Below are positions 42,117 through 52,645 of a stretch of 64,000 bases of DNA, in pieces. The stretch comes from Tsuneonella aeria. GTDB taxonomy: Bacteria; Pseudomonadota; Alphaproteobacteria; Sphingomonadales; Sphingomonadaceae. Location: positions 558,001 through 622,000 of the forward strand of contig NZ_WTZA01000002.1 in NCBI RefSeq assembly GCF_009827495.1, given 5' to 3'. The notes below the pieces were generated by a model, which saw nothing but the letters and a program-made list of their open reading frames with translations, had not been told where the DNA came from and made no database searches. The first letter of the stretch is position 1, and the number at the start of each line of letters is the position of its first letter. The translations under genes and the position numbers were made by a program.

Positions 42117-42810
42117 TCCGTTGCGCATCGCGCTGGTCGGCGCAACGGGCCTTGTCGGCAGTGAGGTGGTGAAGCTCGCGGTGGGGCGGGGCGACGTGCG
42201 CCTCGTCGCAGTCGCGCGCCGCGAATCGCCGCTGCCGCAGGGGGCGCGCATGGAGATGTTCGTCGCGGAGCCCGACAAATGGGGCGAGGTGTTCGACGCG
42301 GTGCGGCCGACGGGGCTGATCTGTGCGCTTGGCACCACATGGCGCAAGTCGGGCAAGGACGAGGCCGCGTTCCGCGCGGTGGACCAGGACCTGGTGCTTG
42401 CGACCGCCCGCGCGGCGAAAGCCGCCGGCGTCGAACGCCTCGTCGCCGTGAGCTCGGTAGGGGCCGATGCGCGGTCGAAGAACTTCTACCTGCGCGTGAA
42501 GGGCGAGGTCGAGCGGGAGCTTCAGGCCATGCGCTTCAAGCGGCTCGATATCCTGAGGCCAGGCTTGCTCAAGGGTGCACGCAGCCATGATCTGCGGCTG
42601 GGCGAGCGACTGGCGACCATCATCTCGCCGCTTGCCGACCTGGCAATGCAGGGCCGCTTTTCAGCCTATCGCTCCGTTCGCGCGGAGTTGGTGGCGAAAG
42701 CCGCCCTGACGCTAGCGATGCGCAAGGCTGCCGGGCGGTTCGTGCACGATAATGACGCGATTTTACGTGCGGCCGCTGGATTGCCGATCCCGTTGCGGGC
42801 GGGGGATTAG
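42109..42810 (+). CDS. NAD(P)-binding Rossmann protein (atypical SDR / NmrA-like)
   Basis: A 233-aa protein with the glycine motif [16 protein letters not shown] at the N-terminus and [20 protein letters not shown] in place of an active-site YxxxK, an arrangement seen in the HTATIP2/Oxidoreductase-HTATIP2-like atypical SDRs. No catalytic activity can be assigned. It overlaps dgt by 8 bp and shares TTAG with the convergent ruvX stop. Confidence 0.85.
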   Translation: MSDPLRIALVGATGLVGSEVVKLAVGRGDVRLVAVARRESPLPQGARMEMFVAEPDKWGEVFDAVRPTGLICALGTTWRKSGKDEAAFRAVDQDLVLATARAAKAAGVERLVAVSSVGADARSKNFYLRVKGEVERELQAMRFKRLDILRPGLLKGARSHDLRLGERLATIISPLADLAMQGRFSAYRSVRAELVAKAALTLAMRKAAGRFVHDNDAILRAAAGLPIPLRAGD

Positions 42811-43295
42811 CCCAGACGGCCGCCGGTCAGCGCATCGATCGCGGCCTGCAGGATCACGGCGGCGGCGTGGGCGTCGATCCGGTCCTTGCGCTTGGCGCGG
42901 CTGAGATCGAGTTCGATGAGCGCGCGTTCGGCGCTGCTGGTAGACCAGCGTTCGTCCCACATCAGGATCGGCAGCAAGAGCGCTTCGGCCAGATTGTGGG
43001 CATAGGCGCGGCTCGCCTGCGCGCGCGGTCCTTCCGTGCCGTCCATGTTGCGCGGCAAGCCGATGACGATTCCACCCACCGCCCGCTCCGCGACGATCGA
43101 TGCCAGGGCATCGCGGTCACGGCCGAACTTGCCTCGCGGAAGAGTCTTGCCCGGTGTTGCGAAACGCCACCCGGCATCGCACAGGGCGGTGCCGATGGTC
43201 TTTGTGCCGATATCGAGTGCCAGCAGCACGCCGCCGTCAGGCAAGCGGTCCGCGAAATCGAATGCGCTGTCGGTAATCAGCGCGCGGGTGCCCAT
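42807..43295 (-). CDS. ruvX: YqgF/RuvX-family nuclease (16S rRNA maturation or Holliday junction)
   Basis: A 162-aa RNase H-fold protein with the family's acidic sites: Asp in LLALDIGTKTIGTALCD, Glu/Asp in LPRNMDGTEGPRA to MWDERWSTSSAE, and Asp in RIDAHAAAVILQ. YqgF processes the 5' end of 16S rRNA in E. coli and is essential in many bacteria. Overlaps the upstream DUF3089 gene by 19 bp, at the end of a long minus-strand run. Confidence 0.92.
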   Translation of the reverse strand: MGTRALITDSAFDFADRLPDGGVLLALDIGTKTIGTALCDAGWRFATPGKTLPRGKFGRDRDALASIVAERAVGGIVIGLPRNMDGTEGPRAQASRAYAHNLAEALLLPILMWDERWSTSSAERALIELDLSRAKRKDRIDAHAAAVILQAAIDALTGGRLG

Positions 43296-44488
43296 GCCGC
43301 CAGCCGTCGTTCGACATCCGCCTTCAGGTTCGCCCAGAACAGCGGGATGTCATAGACATGGTAATTGTTCCCCGGAAGGACGCCCGGGCCGAGATCCACC
43401 GGCTCCGGGATCAAAAGCAGGCCGGTTTCGGGATCGCACCGCGCGCCGACCATGCCGGTGACGAGCTCTCCATCCGAAAAGTCGGCGGTCGGCTTCAGCG
43501 TGCCCAGATTGGCGTCGGCCGGGGCGGTGCCGTTGGCAGTGCCCGTGAGCGGGTTGACGCACAGGATCGGCCCGTCGCCGCGCGGCTGCCCGTCAAAGCC
43601 GGGCGTGGATGTGAAGCGTTCGAACACCTGGCTGGCATCGGCCGGTTCGGCGAAGGTCGACCAGGTGACGATGCAGCGCGACTGTTCGGGCGTCGCGCAC
43701 GCAGGCAGCTTCAGCGCGGGAAGGTCGTGCGCGACCGACACCGGCCAGCCGATCGGATAGACCATCGCCACCCGCGCTTCGAGCGGAGTGCCGATGATTT
43801 TTTCCCGCAGCAAGCGCAGCGTGTGGAGCGCGCCCTGGCTGTGGCCGGCGAGCACGATGGGTTCATCGGGATCGACGGTTGCGATGAAGAAATCGAACGC
43901 TTGCGCCACGTCTCGGTAGGCAAGATCGAGGGCCTTCGCGGCCTCCGGCCGGTCGGTCAGGAACGCGCCAAACACGGCCTGGCGGTACTTCGGTGCCCAG
44001 ATCTCGTCCGCTCCGGCAAACGGGCTCGCCATGCCGCGCAGGAACAGCCGCGCGCGGGTCGACGATTCGGGGTCGTCAACCGGTCCGTTCCATGGCGCAT
44101 CGGCACCGATCGCGGGCTGAATGAAGCTCGTCGGGTGGACGAAGAATACCGCGAAGCCTCGGCGCGAGCCGGCGGGAACGGGGGTCAGGACCGGAGAAGG
44201 CGAAGCGGCGGGCGCTTGGCCCTCGACCGCCGCGCGCGGCGGGGTCGGAAGGCCCTCGGCAGCGGCGGGCGCGAAACGGGCCGGGTCCTGCGCGCCCATG
44301 CCGGGCCGCGAATGCCACATCGCCGGGTCCGCATAGGCATTGCTGTCGAGCGCAGGCTGGGCCACGAATTCCCCGCGCGGCACGAAGGCAAGCTCGGTCG
44401 CTTCCTTCGACCATATCGTGAGGGCGATGGCCCCCGCGATCACGAGGAAAATGATGATCGCAACAGCGTAGAGGAACTTGCGGGCCAT
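43277..44488 (-). CDS. DUF3089 alpha/beta hydrolase with N-terminal membrane anchor
   Basis: A 403-aa protein. The first 28 residues form a membrane helix (YAVAIIIFLVIAGAIALTIW), then a hydrolase domain with nucleophile elbow VLAGHSQGALHTLRLL and a C-terminal His in NNYHVYDIPLFW. A likely cell-surface or periplasmic esterase; substrate unknown. Start overlaps the AI-2E gene's stop by one base; end overlaps ruvX. Confidence 0.87.
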   Translation of the reverse strand: MARKFLYAVAIIIFLVIAGAIALTIWSKEATELAFVPRGEFVAQPALDSNAYADPAMWHSRPGMGAQDPARFAPAAAEGLPTPPRAAVEGQAPAASPSPVLTPVPAGSRRGFAVFFVHPTSFIQPAIGADAPWNGPVDDPESSTRARLFLRGMASPFAGADEIWAPKYRQAVFGAFLTDRPEAAKALDLAYRDVAQAFDFFIATVDPDEPIVLAGHSQGALHTLRLLREKIIGTPLEARVAMVYPIGWPVSVAHDLPALKLPACATPEQSRCIVTWSTFAEPADASQVFERFTSTPGFDGQPRGDGPILCVNPLTGTANGTAPADANLGTLKPTADFSDGELVTGMVGARCDPETGLLLIPEPVDLGPGVLPGNNYHVYDIPLFWANLKADVERRLAAWAPAR

Positions 44489-45579
44489 CAGCTGTGCGCT
44501 TCCTCACCCATGGGCGGGTCGCCATCCAGCCTGCGGGCGCGGCGCTCGAGCGCGACCTTGATCATCGCCAGCATGGGATCGGCGAAAGTCAGGCCCATTA
44601 CGCCGAACAGAACACCCATGATGAGCTGGAAGCCGAGGACGAGCGCGGGCGCAAGGTCCACCGTCTTCTTCGCGATCATCGGCACGATCACGTAACCGTC
44701 AAAATTCTGGATCGCGATGTAGATGCCGATCGTCCAGAGACCCATCTCCGTGCCGCCGGAAAAGCCCACCAGCACCATCAACACGCCCGAGATGAATGCG
44801 CCGATGTTCGGAACGAATGCGAACAGTGCGGTGATCAGCGCCAGCAGCGCCGCCATCGGCACGCCTACCAGGGTCAGCGCGATATAAGTGAAGACGCCTT
44901 CCACCGCCATGCCGAGCAGACGTCCGGCGAGCAGGCGGCGCATCGTAAAGGCCATGTGACCCAGCGTGTCGGACACCTTGGCGCGGTGCTCTTCCGCGAT
45001 CATCCACGAAAGTCCGCGCTCGTACGGCCGGGGATCGATGGCAAGATAGATGCCGATGATGACGATCAGCAGGATCGTCGTCACCGCGCCGAACGCACCG
45101 CCGATTGCGCGCGTCACGGTGCCGACCCCGCTAAGCAGGCTGCTGGCGACGTTCTGGATATCGCCTTCGCCGATCTCCAGCCCCTGGGTGCGCAGAAACG
45201 CGACAAGCCGGCCGAGCTGGTCAGTGATGAGCGCTGGGAATTCCGCGGCCTGCGTCGCGATCTGTGATCCGGCGAAGCGGAACAGCCAGACCGTGAACGC
45301 AAGGGCGAGCAGCATGACGATGAACACGCGCCACGATCTGCCGATGGGCAATACGCGGCCGAGCAGGCGTGCTCCGCCATCGAGCATCGATGCGAACACC
45401 AGCGCGCCGAAGATTACCAGCAGCGTCTGGGCGAGATAGACGGCAAGCACAGCAAGTCCGACGACCGCCACCCAGACGAGCGCCCGGTTCGCTTCGTAGC
45501 GAAGTTTGGGATTGCTGATCTGCGTGGGACTGACGCCGACGGCTTCGGCCGGCTGTTCGACGTGCTCCGGTTCCGTCAT
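44488..45579 (-). CDS. AI-2E family transporter
   Basis: A 363-aa polytopic membrane protein of the AI-2E/PerM exporter family, with helices spread through the chain and the family's ALITALFAFVPNIGAFISG and QNFDGYVIVPMIAKKTVDLA motifs. Substrates vary among members (autoinducer, sodium/proton) and cannot be assigned. Start at MTEPEHVEQ (45579) in an ATGA overlap with lepB. Confidence 0.9.
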   Translation of the reverse strand: MTEPEHVEQPAEAVGVSPTQISNPKLRYEANRALVWVAVVGLAVLAVYLAQTLLVIFGALVFASMLDGGARLLGRVLPIGRSWRVFIVMLLALAFTVWLFRFAGSQIATQAAEFPALITDQLGRLVAFLRTQGLEIGEGDIQNVASSLLSGVGTVTRAIGGAFGAVTTILLIVIIGIYLAIDPRPYERGLSWMIAEEHRAKVSDTLGHMAFTMRRLLAGRLLGMAVEGVFTYIALTLVGVPMAALLALITALFAFVPNIGAFISGVLMVLVGFSGGTEMGLWTIGIYIAIQNFDGYVIVPMIAKKTVDLAPALVLGFQLIMGVLFGVMGLTFADPMLAMIKVALERRARRLDGDPPMGEEAHS

Positions 45580-46475
45580 TCCGCTTTGCCCCCAGTCCTC
45601 ACGTCCGGCCCGTTGGCCACGGCGGGCCTCAGCGTGGTCCAGGCGCGGCCTTCGCGCAAGGAACTCCACCACGTCGCCGGATTGAAGGTCGTCGTCCCAT
45701 CGAGCGAGAAGGTGATGAATTCGGCGCGCCCGCCGACATTGGCCAGCGGCACCGGTCCCCCCAGCCCGCGTTCCCAGGTTTCCGCGCGGCTGTCGGCTGA
45801 ATGGTCGCGGTTGTCGCCCATCAGGAACACGTGGCCTTCCGGAATCACGGTTTCCGGATGGTTGTCCAGCATCTGGTCGACGTGATCGACCACCAGGTAA
45901 GTGGCGCCGTTAGGCAGCGTTTCGCGCAGGGCCGGCACTTCGTAATAATCCCGGCCGTCCGCGCCCCGGACCCGGAAATTGTCCCAATAGCCGAGGCATG
46001 GGCGCCCTTCGCAAAGCTGAGCGTCGACCGGGATGCGGATGTCGGGCTCCACCTTCTGCGGGACGGGCCGGCCATTGAGTACGATCTGGCCGTTCACCAC
46101 CGCGATCCGGTCTCCCGGCAAGCCGACCACGCGCTTGATGTAATCCTCGTCGCGGTCCGGTGGCACGGCAATCACGATGTCGCCGTACTGCGGCGTTGCC
46201 GGCAACAGCCGCCAGTCGCCGCGGGGCAGGAGATGGAAGCTCGCCGAAACCCAGCTCCACCCATAAGGGTATTTCGACACGACCAGGCGGTCGCCCACCA
46301 TCAGGTTCGGCACCATCGACGTCGACGGGATGTAGAACGGCTTCGCGAGCAGGCTGTGGAATGCCAGCACCGCAAGCAGCATCAGCCCCAAGCCGCGCGC
46401 CTCCGCGAACCAGTCGATCTTCTCGCGCTTTTTCGGGGACTTGGTCACGGGTTGCGTGTCGCTCAGGGAGTTCAC
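45576..46475 (-). CDS. lepB: signal peptidase I
   Basis: Cleaves signal peptides at the outer face of the inner membrane. The 299-aa protein has a membrane segment ([16 protein letters not shown]), nucleophile Ser53 in [10 protein letters not shown], general base Lys114 in [13 protein letters not shown] and the late [11 protein letters not shown] box. A Cys pair ([12 protein letters not shown]) is in the extracytoplasmic insert. GTG 46475 is the start, overlapping the acpS stop as GTGA. Confidence 0.95.
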   Translation of the reverse strand: MNSLSDTQPVTKSPKKREKIDWFAEARGLGLMLLAVLAFHSLLAKPFYIPSTSMVPNLMVGDRLVVSKYPYGWSWVSASFHLLPRGDWRLLPATPQYGDIVIAVPPDRDEDYIKRVVGLPGDRIAVVNGQIVLNGRPVPQKVEPDIRIPVDAQLCEGRPCLGYWDNFRVRGADGRDYYEVPALRETLPNGATYLVVDHVDQMLDNHPETVIPEGHVFLMGDNRDHSADSRAETWERGLGGPVPLANVGGRAEFITFSLDGTTTFNPATWWSSLREGRAWTTLRPAVANGPDVRTGGKAE

Positions 46476-46873
46476 AGGGGCAGGGCCTCGATGACGATGA
46501 AGGCCTGCGCCCATGGGTTGTCGTCGGTTAGGGTGAGATGAATGCGCGGCTCATGGCCCGGCGGTATCATTTCGGCAAGTCGCAACGCCGCCCCCCCCGT
46601 GAGCGCCAGCGTCGGCGCGCCGCTGGGCGCGTTCACCACGCCGATGTCCTTGTGGAACACCCCGCGGCGAAAGCCCGTGCCGACGGCCTTGGCGAAGGCT
46701 TCCTTGGCCGCCCACCGCTTCGCGAATGTCCCGACCCGGGTATAGGGGCGCCGGGCCGCCTTGGCCCGCTCGACGTCGGTGAAGCAGCGCGCCTCGAACT
46801 TCTCGCCCCAGCGTTCGAGCGAATTGGCGATGCGATCCATGTTTGTGAGGTCGGAGCCGAGGCCGATGATCAC
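46472..46873 (-). CDS. acpS: holo-[acyl-carrier-protein] synthase
   Basis: Transfers 4'-phosphopantetheine from CoA to acyl carrier protein. The 133-aa protein shows the magnesium-binding Asp in [12 protein letters not shown] and the helix [17 protein letters not shown] with its Glu. Length is normal. Lies between pdxJ and lepB as in many alphaproteobacteria. Confidence 0.95.
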   Translation of the reverse strand: MIIGLGSDLTNMDRIANSLERWGEKFEARCFTDVERAKAARRPYTRVGTFAKRWAAKEAFAKAVGTGFRRGVFHKDIGVVNAPSGAPTLALTGGAALRLAEMIPPGHEPRIHLTLTDDNPWAQAFIVIEALPL

Positions 46874-46883
46874 TGCGGCACTC

Positions 46884-47636
46884 TCATCTTGCGTGATCCA
46901 TCAGCTCGCGCATCCTCCGCACGGCCGCCTCCAGGCCCACGAACACCGCCTCGCCCACCAGGTAGTGACCAATATTGAGCTCCGCGAGCTGGGGTATCGC
47001 AGCGATCGGCTGCACATTGGTGTAGGTCAGGCCGTGCCCTGCGTGAGCCTCGATCCCGTTTTTCGCCGCGAGGGCGGCCATGTCGGCAATGCGCTTCAGT
47101 TCCACCGATACCTGTTCACCGCGCGCGTGAGCATATTCGCCCGTGTGGAACTCGACCACCGGCGCGCCGAGGCGGAGCGCGGCTTCCAGTTGTCGCTCGC
47201 TCGCCTCGATGAACAGGCTCACCCGTATGCCGGCATCGGTGAGCCGCGCGACGACGGGGGCGAGGTGGTTGTGCTGTCCCGCTGCATCCAGCCCGCCTTC
47301 GGTGGTGCGTTCCTCGCGCTTTTCGGGGACGATGCAGGCCGCATGGGGCCTGTGGCGCAGCGCGATGGCGAGCATCTCGTCCGTCGCCGCCATTTCCAGG
47401 TTGAGCGGCAGATCCGTCGCCGCCTGGATGCGGGCGAGGTCCTCGTCGCGGATATGGCGCCGGTCCTCGCGCAAGTGCGCGGTGATGCCATCGCTTCCGC
47501 AGGCTGCGACGATCTCTGCCGCGCGCACGGGGTCAGGATGATCGCCGCCGCGGGCGTTGCGGATCGTGGCAACGTGATCGATGTTGACGCCGAGACGCAA
47601 GCGGGCCGTGGCGCCCGGGATCTGGCCGGCACTCAA
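46884..47636 (-). CDS. pdxJ: pyridoxine 5'-phosphate synthase
   Basis: Final ring-closing enzyme of the DXP-dependent vitamin B6 pathway. The 250-aa TIM barrel starts near [20 protein letters not shown] and includes the catalytic His/Glu region [11 protein letters not shown] and [10 protein letters not shown]. The only coupled start is TTG 47636, overlapping the pyrE stop as TTGA; no ATG lies between it and the conserved sequence. Confidence 0.95.
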   Translation of the reverse strand: MSAGQIPGATARLRLGVNIDHVATIRNARGGDHPDPVRAAEIVAACGSDGITAHLREDRRHIRDEDLARIQAATDLPLNLEMAATDEMLAIALRHRPHAACIVPEKREERTTEGGLDAAGQHNHLAPVVARLTDAGIRVSLFIEASERQLEAALRLGAPVVEFHTGEYAHARGEQVSVELKRIADMAALAAKNGIEAHAGHGLTYTNVQPIAAIPQLAELNIGHYLVGEAVFVGLEAAVRRMRELMDHAR

Positions 47637-48214
47637 ATCGTGCGGCTCCCCGGCCTGGTCACCGGCCGGGCGGCAAGGGCTGAGGGGATTTCGTCTTCGG
47701 CATAAGTGGGAAAATTGATGTCGATGAGGGGATAGAACGGCACGCCCAGGTCGGCGGTGCCTTCGGAGCGGTCGACCAGCGCGGCTTCCGCGATCACCTT
47801 GCCGCCCTCGCGCGCCACGGCGGCGATCGCCTCGCGGCTCGAAAGGCCGGTGGTGACGACATCTTCCACCATCAGGACTTTCGCCCCGGCTTCAAAGCGG
47901 AAGCCGCGGCGCAGCTCGAACGTGCCGGTCGGGCGCTCCAGGAAAAGTGCGTCCTTCCCCAGCGCGCGGCCCATCTCGTGCCCGATGATGATGCCGCCCA
48001 TCGCCGGGCTGACGACCACGTCGATCGCGGCGCGAACTTCCCGCGGCAGCTTCTGCGCCAGCGCGCGGGCGAGCCTGTCGGCCCGGTCCGGGTTCATCAA
48101 AACCCGGGCGCATTGCAGGTAGTGCGCGCTGTGGCGTCCGCTCGACAGAACGAAATGCCCTTCCAGCAAGGCGTCGCAGCTGCGGAATTCGTGGAGGACT
48201 TCTTCGTCGGTCAT
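47633..48214 (-). CDS. pyrE: orotate phosphoribosyltransferase
   Basis: Makes OMP from orotate and PRPP. The 193-aa protein has the PRPP loop [18 protein letters not shown] and the family segments [17 protein letters not shown] and [16 protein letters not shown]. Start at [10 protein letters not shown] (48214); an in-frame upstream ATG at 48286 adds an implausible leader. First gene of the minus-strand run, divergent from ctaC. Confidence 0.95.
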   Translation of the reverse strand: MTDEEVLHEFRSCDALLEGHFVLSSGRHSAHYLQCARVLMNPDRADRLARALAQKLPREVRAAIDVVVSPAMGGIIIGHEMGRALGKDALFLERPTGTFELRRGFRFEAGAKVLMVEDVVTTGLSSREAIAAVAREGGKVIAEAALVDRSEGTADLGVPFYPLIDINFPTYAEDEIPSALAARPVTRPGSRTI

Positions 48215-48415
48215 CGGGCGGGGCGGGCCACTTCGAACGGGGCGGGTGAGGCCGGGGAAAAATCCTCCTAGAAGCGCTTGAGGCACGGGGCAAGCGCGCG
48301 TATAGGCCCGCCAAACCCGCGCCCGGCGGGGCGTTTGCGGTCACCTCCATACAATGAGGGTGGGGGCGCAATTTCCGCGGGGCAGAACAAGACAAAGACG
48401 GAAAGCTTCGCAGCG

Positions 48416-49531
48416 ATGATCTTCGGCAAATCGACCGCCCGCTACTTCGCTCCTGTGTGGGCCGCGCTGCTCATCGCGCTGGTGCCGCAGGCTTCGCTTG
48501 CGCAGGAAACGCCGGTCTCGGCCGCCAGCCAGCCGGCCGCCGCCACCGAAGCAGCGCCCGCCGCTGCCGAAGTCGGCGCGCCTGCCGCAGGTGCGGTGGA
48601 CGACAAGGCCGATGCCTCGACCGAGAACGTCGCCGCCGGTTCGTCGGCCTACACCCCGCTTGGCCCGGAATGGATCAAGGGCCAGCCGAAGCCGGGCGGG
48701 CTGGATGTCCAGCCGCAATATTCCCCCACCGGCGAACAGGCGTACAAGCTGCACGTCGGCCTTGTGTGGGTGATGGCAATCATCTGCCTCTTCGTGCTGG
48801 GCCTGATGATCTACGTCATGGTGAAGTTCCGGCGGAAGGCGAACCCAACGCCGTCGCGCACCACGCACAACACGATGATCGAAGTCGTGTGGACCCTGCT
48901 TCCGGTGCTGATTCTCGTCGGCATCGCGGTGCCCTCGATCAGCCTGCTTTCGGCGCAATACCAGTCCGCGCCCAAAGATGCGCTGACAATTAAGGTGACC
49001 GGGTACCAGTGGTACTGGGGCTACACTTATCCCGACAATGGCGGCTTCGAGGTGATCTCGAACATGATGCCCGAGGACGAAGCGAAGGCGAAGGGTTTCC
49101 CCACGCACCTTGAAGTGGACAATCGCATGGTCGTGCCGGCCGGCGAATGGATCCGCATCCAGACCACGGCTGCCGACGTCATCCACTCGTTCGCGGTGCC
49201 CAGCCTGTGGTTCAAGCTCGACGCCGTACCCGGACGCCTGAATGAAAAGCGCATGATGGTGAAGGAGCCGGGCATCTATTACGGCCAGTGTTCCGAACTG
49301 TGCGGCGCGAAGCACGGTTACATGCCGATCGCGGTGGAAGCGCTGCCTCGTCCGCAGTTCGAGGCTTGGGTCCGCTCGCAGGGCGGCACCGTCGGCGCGC
49401 CGGAACCGGCCGCTGCCCCCGCGGCCGCGCCGCTCCAGCAGCCCGAATCCGGGGCGCAGCAGCCCGCTGCCGACGCGACCACCCCTGCCGCCGCCACCAC
49501 GCCTGCCGCGACCGCGTCGCCGGCCGCCTGA
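48416..49531 (+). CDS. ctaC: cytochrome c oxidase subunit II
   Basis: A 371-aa CuA-bearing subunit of aa3 oxidase. Signal peptide ends ASLAQE, an Ala/Pro linker follows, then two helices ([20 protein letters not shown] and [17 protein letters not shown]). The CuA site is [12 protein letters not shown] with the earlier His in ADVIHSF. The aromatic patch [10 protein letters not shown] is intact. A long Ala/Pro/Thr tail extends the C-terminus. Start [11 protein letters not shown] at 48416. Confidence 0.95.
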   Translation: MIFGKSTARYFAPVWAALLIALVPQASLAQETPVSAASQPAAATEAAPAAAEVGAPAAGAVDDKADASTENVAAGSSAYTPLGPEWIKGQPKPGGLDVQPQYSPTGEQAYKLHVGLVWVMAIICLFVLGLMIYVMVKFRRKANPTPSRTTHNTMIEVVWTLLPVLILVGIAVPSISLLSAQYQSAPKDALTIKVTGYQWYWGYTYPDNGGFEVISNMMPEDEAKAKGFPTHLEVDNRMVVPAGEWIRIQTTAADVIHSFAVPSLWFKLDAVPGRLNEKRMMVKEPGIYYGQCSELCGAKHGYMPIAVEALPRPQFEAWVRSQGGTVGAPEPAAAPAAAPLQQPESGAQQPAADATTPAAATTPAATASPAA

Positions 49532-49562
49532 ACACGATACGATAAAGCGCAGAGACCCGATC

Positions 49563-51287
49563 ATGGCCACCACCGCCGACACCTTCCAGGCTCACCACGA
49601 TGATCACGCGCATCACGATGCGGATCACAAGCCGGGCTTCTTCGCCCGCTGGTTCATGTCCACGAACCACAAGGACATCGGCACGCTGTACCTGATCTTC
49701 GCGATCATGGCGGGCGTCATCGGCGGCGCCATTTCGGGCGTGATGCGCGCCGAGCTGTCCGAGCCGGGCATTCAGGTGCTGGGCCAGTGGGTGGCGTTCA
49801 TGGGGGGGGAAGCCGGCTTCGAGGCCAACCTTCACGCGTGGAACGTGCTGATCACGGCGCACGGTCTCATCATGGTGTTCTTCATGGTCATGCCGGCCAT
49901 GATCGGCGGATTCGGCAACTGGTTCGTGCCGCTGATGATCGGCGCGCCCGACATGGCGTTCCCGCGCATGAACAACATCTCGTTCTGGCTGACCGTGGCG
50001 GGTTTCATATCGCTGTGCATCAGCATGTTCGTGCCGGGCGATGCCACCGGCATGGGTTCCGGCACCGGCTGGACGGTTTACGCGCCGCTCTCGACGAGCG
50101 GTTCGCCCGGCCCGGCGACGGACTTCGCGATCTTCGCGCTGCACCTTGCCGGGGCGGCTTCGATCATGGGCGCGATCAACTTCATCACGACCATCTTCAA
50201 CATGCGCGCACCGGGCATGACCCTGCACAAGATGCCGCTGTTCGTGTGGTCGGTGCTGGTCACCGCTTTCCTGCTGCTGCTGGCGCTCCCGGTCCTGGCC
50301 GCGGCGATCACCATGCTGATCACGGACCGCAACTTCGGAACGACGTTCTTCTCGGCTGACGGTGGCGGCGATCCGATTCTTTACCAGCACCTGTTCTGGT
50401 TCTTCGGCCACCCCGAAGTGTACATCATGATCCTGCCGGGCTTCGGCATGATCAGCCAGATCGTGGCGACCTTCAGCCGCAAGCCGGTGTTCGGCTACCT
50501 CGGCATGGCATACGCGATGGTCGCGATCGGCGTGGTCGGCTTCGTCGTGTGGGCGCACCACATGTACACCGTCGGCCTCGATGTGAACACGAAGATGTAC
50601 TTCACGGCCGCCACCATGGTCATCGCGGTGCCCACGGGCGTGAAGATCTTCAGCTGGATCGCCACGATGTGGGGCGGATCGATCGAGTTCAAGAGCCCGA
50701 TGGTCTGGGCGCTGGGCATGATCTTCCTGTTCACGATCGGCGGCGTCACCGGCGTCTATCTCGCCAACGGCGGCGTGGACGATGTGGTGCACGACACCTA
50801 CTTCGTGGTCGCGCACTTCCACTACGTGTTGTCGATGGGTGCCGTGTTCAGCCTGTTTGCAGGCTTCTACTACTGGTTCCCGAAGATGAGCGGCCGGATG
50901 CACTCCGAACTGCTGGCGCACCTCCACTTCTGGGTGTTCTTCATCGGCGTGAACGTGATCTTCTTCCCCCAGCACTTCCTGGGCTGGCAGGGCATGCCGC
51001 GCCGTTATCCGGACTATGCGGCCGCCTATGCCGAATGGAACCACGTCAGCACGATCGGCTACATGATCATGGCCGGTTCGATGATCTTCTTCTTCGCCAA
51101 CCTGATCTACGCCTTCACGGCAGGCAAAAAGGCACCGGCAAACTACTGGGGCGAAGGTGCGACGACGCTGGAATGGACGCTCACCAGCCCGCCGCCCTAT
51201 CACCAGTTCGAAACGCTGCCGGTGATCGAGGACGACCACGATTACCACAACCACCTGCCGAAGGGCGGCGCGCCGGCCACGGCCTGA
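49563..51287 (+). CDS. ctaD: cytochrome c oxidase subunit I
   Basis: Catalytic 574-aa subunit with 12 helices, reducing oxygen at the heme a3-CuB centre. N-terminal His-rich leader ([12 protein letters not shown]), then [17 protein letters not shown]. Key sites: heme a His in [10 protein letters not shown], the CuB His-Tyr pair in [20 protein letters not shown] at [10 protein letters not shown] and heme ligands in [13 protein letters not shown]. Follows ctaC by 31 bp and ends in a strong terminator. Confidence 0.97.
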   Translation: MATTADTFQAHHDDHAHHDADHKPGFFARWFMSTNHKDIGTLYLIFAIMAGVIGGAISGVMRAELSEPGIQVLGQWVAFMGGEAGFEANLHAWNVLITAHGLIMVFFMVMPAMIGGFGNWFVPLMIGAPDMAFPRMNNISFWLTVAGFISLCISMFVPGDATGMGSGTGWTVYAPLSTSGSPGPATDFAIFALHLAGAASIMGAINFITTIFNMRAPGMTLHKMPLFVWSVLVTAFLLLLALPVLAAAITMLITDRNFGTTFFSADGGGDPILYQHLFWFFGHPEVYIMILPGFGMISQIVATFSRKPVFGYLGMAYAMVAIGVVGFVVWAHHMYTVGLDVNTKMYFTAATMVIAVPTGVKIFSWIATMWGGSIEFKSPMVWALGMIFLFTIGGVTGVYLANGGVDDVVHDTYFVVAHFHYVLSMGAVFSLFAGFYYWFPKMSGRMHSELLAHLHFWVFFIGVNVIFFPQHFLGWQGMPRRYPDYAAAYAEWNHVSTIGYMIMAGSMIFFFANLIYAFTAGKKAPANYWGEGATTLEWTLTSPPPYHQFETLPVIEDDHDYHNHLPKGGAPATA

Positions 51288-51313
51288 GCCTCTCCCTCGA
51301 CATGATCTCCATG

Positions 51314-51348
51314 CGGCCGGTCCCCAACAGGACCGGCCGTTTGTTTTT
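51314..51348 (+). terminator. rho-independent terminator after ctaD
   Basis: Perfect 10-bp stem CGGCCGGTCC (51314-51323) and GGACCGGCCG (51330-51339), 6-base loop, then TTTGTTTTT-like run to 51348. It separates ctaCD from the hydrolase gene. Confidence 0.85.
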
Positions 51349-51465
51349 GGGCGCCGCGGGACCAGCAGGGCAGGCGTGCTATCCGCACCGGTGAATCGCG
51401 TGGCGCTGAAGCAGGGTGAAAACGGCCGCCCCCGAAGGAAGGCAGCAAGCAGGAGGACCTAACTA

Positions 51466-52443
51466 ATGCCGGAAATGCGCCTGATCGACACCGGCGAGGC
51501 CACGCTGCGCCGCGCCATCGAAGTGCCACAGTCAGGCAGCGGGCCGCTGGTGATCTTCGTCCACGGCTTCCCGGAAAGCTGGTATTCGTGGCGCCATCAG
51601 CTCGCGCCGGTGGCGGATGCCGGGTTCATTGCCTGTGCCATCGACGTGCGCGGCTATGGCGGATCGGACAAGCCGCCCCGTATCGAGGATTACGCGATGG
51701 AGGCGATTGTCGGCGATCTCGTCGGCCTTGCGCGTGCCCTTCAGCCCGGTGCACCGGCGATCCTGGTGGGACACGACTGGGGCGCGCCGATCGTCTGGAA
51801 TTCCGCGCTGACGCATCCGGAGCAGTTCTCCGCAGTGGCCGGCTTGTCGGTCCCGTTCGCGGGGGTGCCTGCCCGTCCCTTCACGGACGTTTTTCGCGAG
51901 CATTTCACCGCCAAGGGCCGGTTCTTCTATCAAGAATACTTCCAGGAACCGGGCGTCGCGGAGGCCGAGGCGGAGGCCGATCCCGCCGACTTCGTGCACC
52001 GCATGATGTATGCCATCAGCGGCGATGTCCCGCCAGGCGACTATTTCGACAAGCCGCTTGGTGCGACTTTCCTGGAGGGCCTGCCCGATCCCCGGCCAGT
52101 CGCCTGGCTGACGGAAGATGACGTGGCATTCTATGGCAGGGAATTCGCCGCCAGCGGATTTCGCGGTCCGCTCAACCGCTATCGCAATCACGAACGCGAC
52201 TTCGAATGGCTGCAGGGCTGGGCCGGCCAGCGGATCGAGCAGCCCTGCCTGTTCATCGGCGGCGCGCGCGATCCGGCGACGACGCTGTTCGGCGCCGTGA
52301 CGGATCCGGTGGCGATGATGCGGATGTTCGCGCCGAGGGTAGAAGGCCATGTGCTTCCCGGTGTCGGGCATTGGACCCAGCAGGAATCTCCCGGCGAGGT
52401 AAACACGCTACTGCTGGACTGGCTCGCCCGCCTGCCCGGCTGA
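51466..52443 (+). CDS. alpha/beta hydrolase, epoxide hydrolase-like
   Basis: A 325-aa protein with the epoxide hydrolase/haloalkane dehalogenase plan: oxyanion motif HGFPESWYSWRHQ, nucleophile Asp in LVGHDWGAPIVW, cap domain with FYQEYFQEP and catalytic His in GVGHWTQQESP. The Asp nucleophile plus cap tyrosines favour soluble epoxide hydrolase over esterase. It is inserted between ctaCD and ctaB-G-E with its own terminator-bounded context, and has no evident link to the oxidase. Confidence 0.88.
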   Translation: MPEMRLIDTGEATLRRAIEVPQSGSGPLVIFVHGFPESWYSWRHQLAPVADAGFIACAIDVRGYGGSDKPPRIEDYAMEAIVGDLVGLARALQPGAPAILVGHDWGAPIVWNSALTHPEQFSAVAGLSVPFAGVPARPFTDVFREHFTAKGRFFYQEYFQEPGVAEAEAEADPADFVHRMMYAISGDVPPGDYFDKPLGATFLEGLPDPRPVAWLTEDDVAFYGREFAASGFRGPLNRYRNHERDFEWLQGWAGQRIEQPCLFIGGARDPATTLFGAVTDPVAMMRMFAPRVEGHVLPGVGHWTQQESPGEVNTLLLDWLARLPG

Positions 52444-52645
52444 CGAGGGTTTCCCAAGGACCCCTGCGCGTGCGACGGTCTGCGCGTATTTGTCTCGTCC
52501 TTCCCTCAACGTTGGTCGCCTGAATCGCCGCGTATCTGACAAGGAGCGTTCTTCCGTCAGGGCCGTGTAGCAGCCCTCGCTGCGACTCTGTCCCCAATCC
52601 GCTTCCCACGGGGAGCGGGCGGGCCTATAGCGCGGCGCACCCCTC

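Noticed and set aside
49212..51254. 680-codon minus-strand ORF opposite ctaC and ctaD
   Set aside because: His/Asp/Arg-rich antisense of the cytochrome oxidase genes.
52444..52645. Possible gene or RNA in the gap before ctaB
   Set aside because: Short open frames only, without a ribosome site or recognisable fold.
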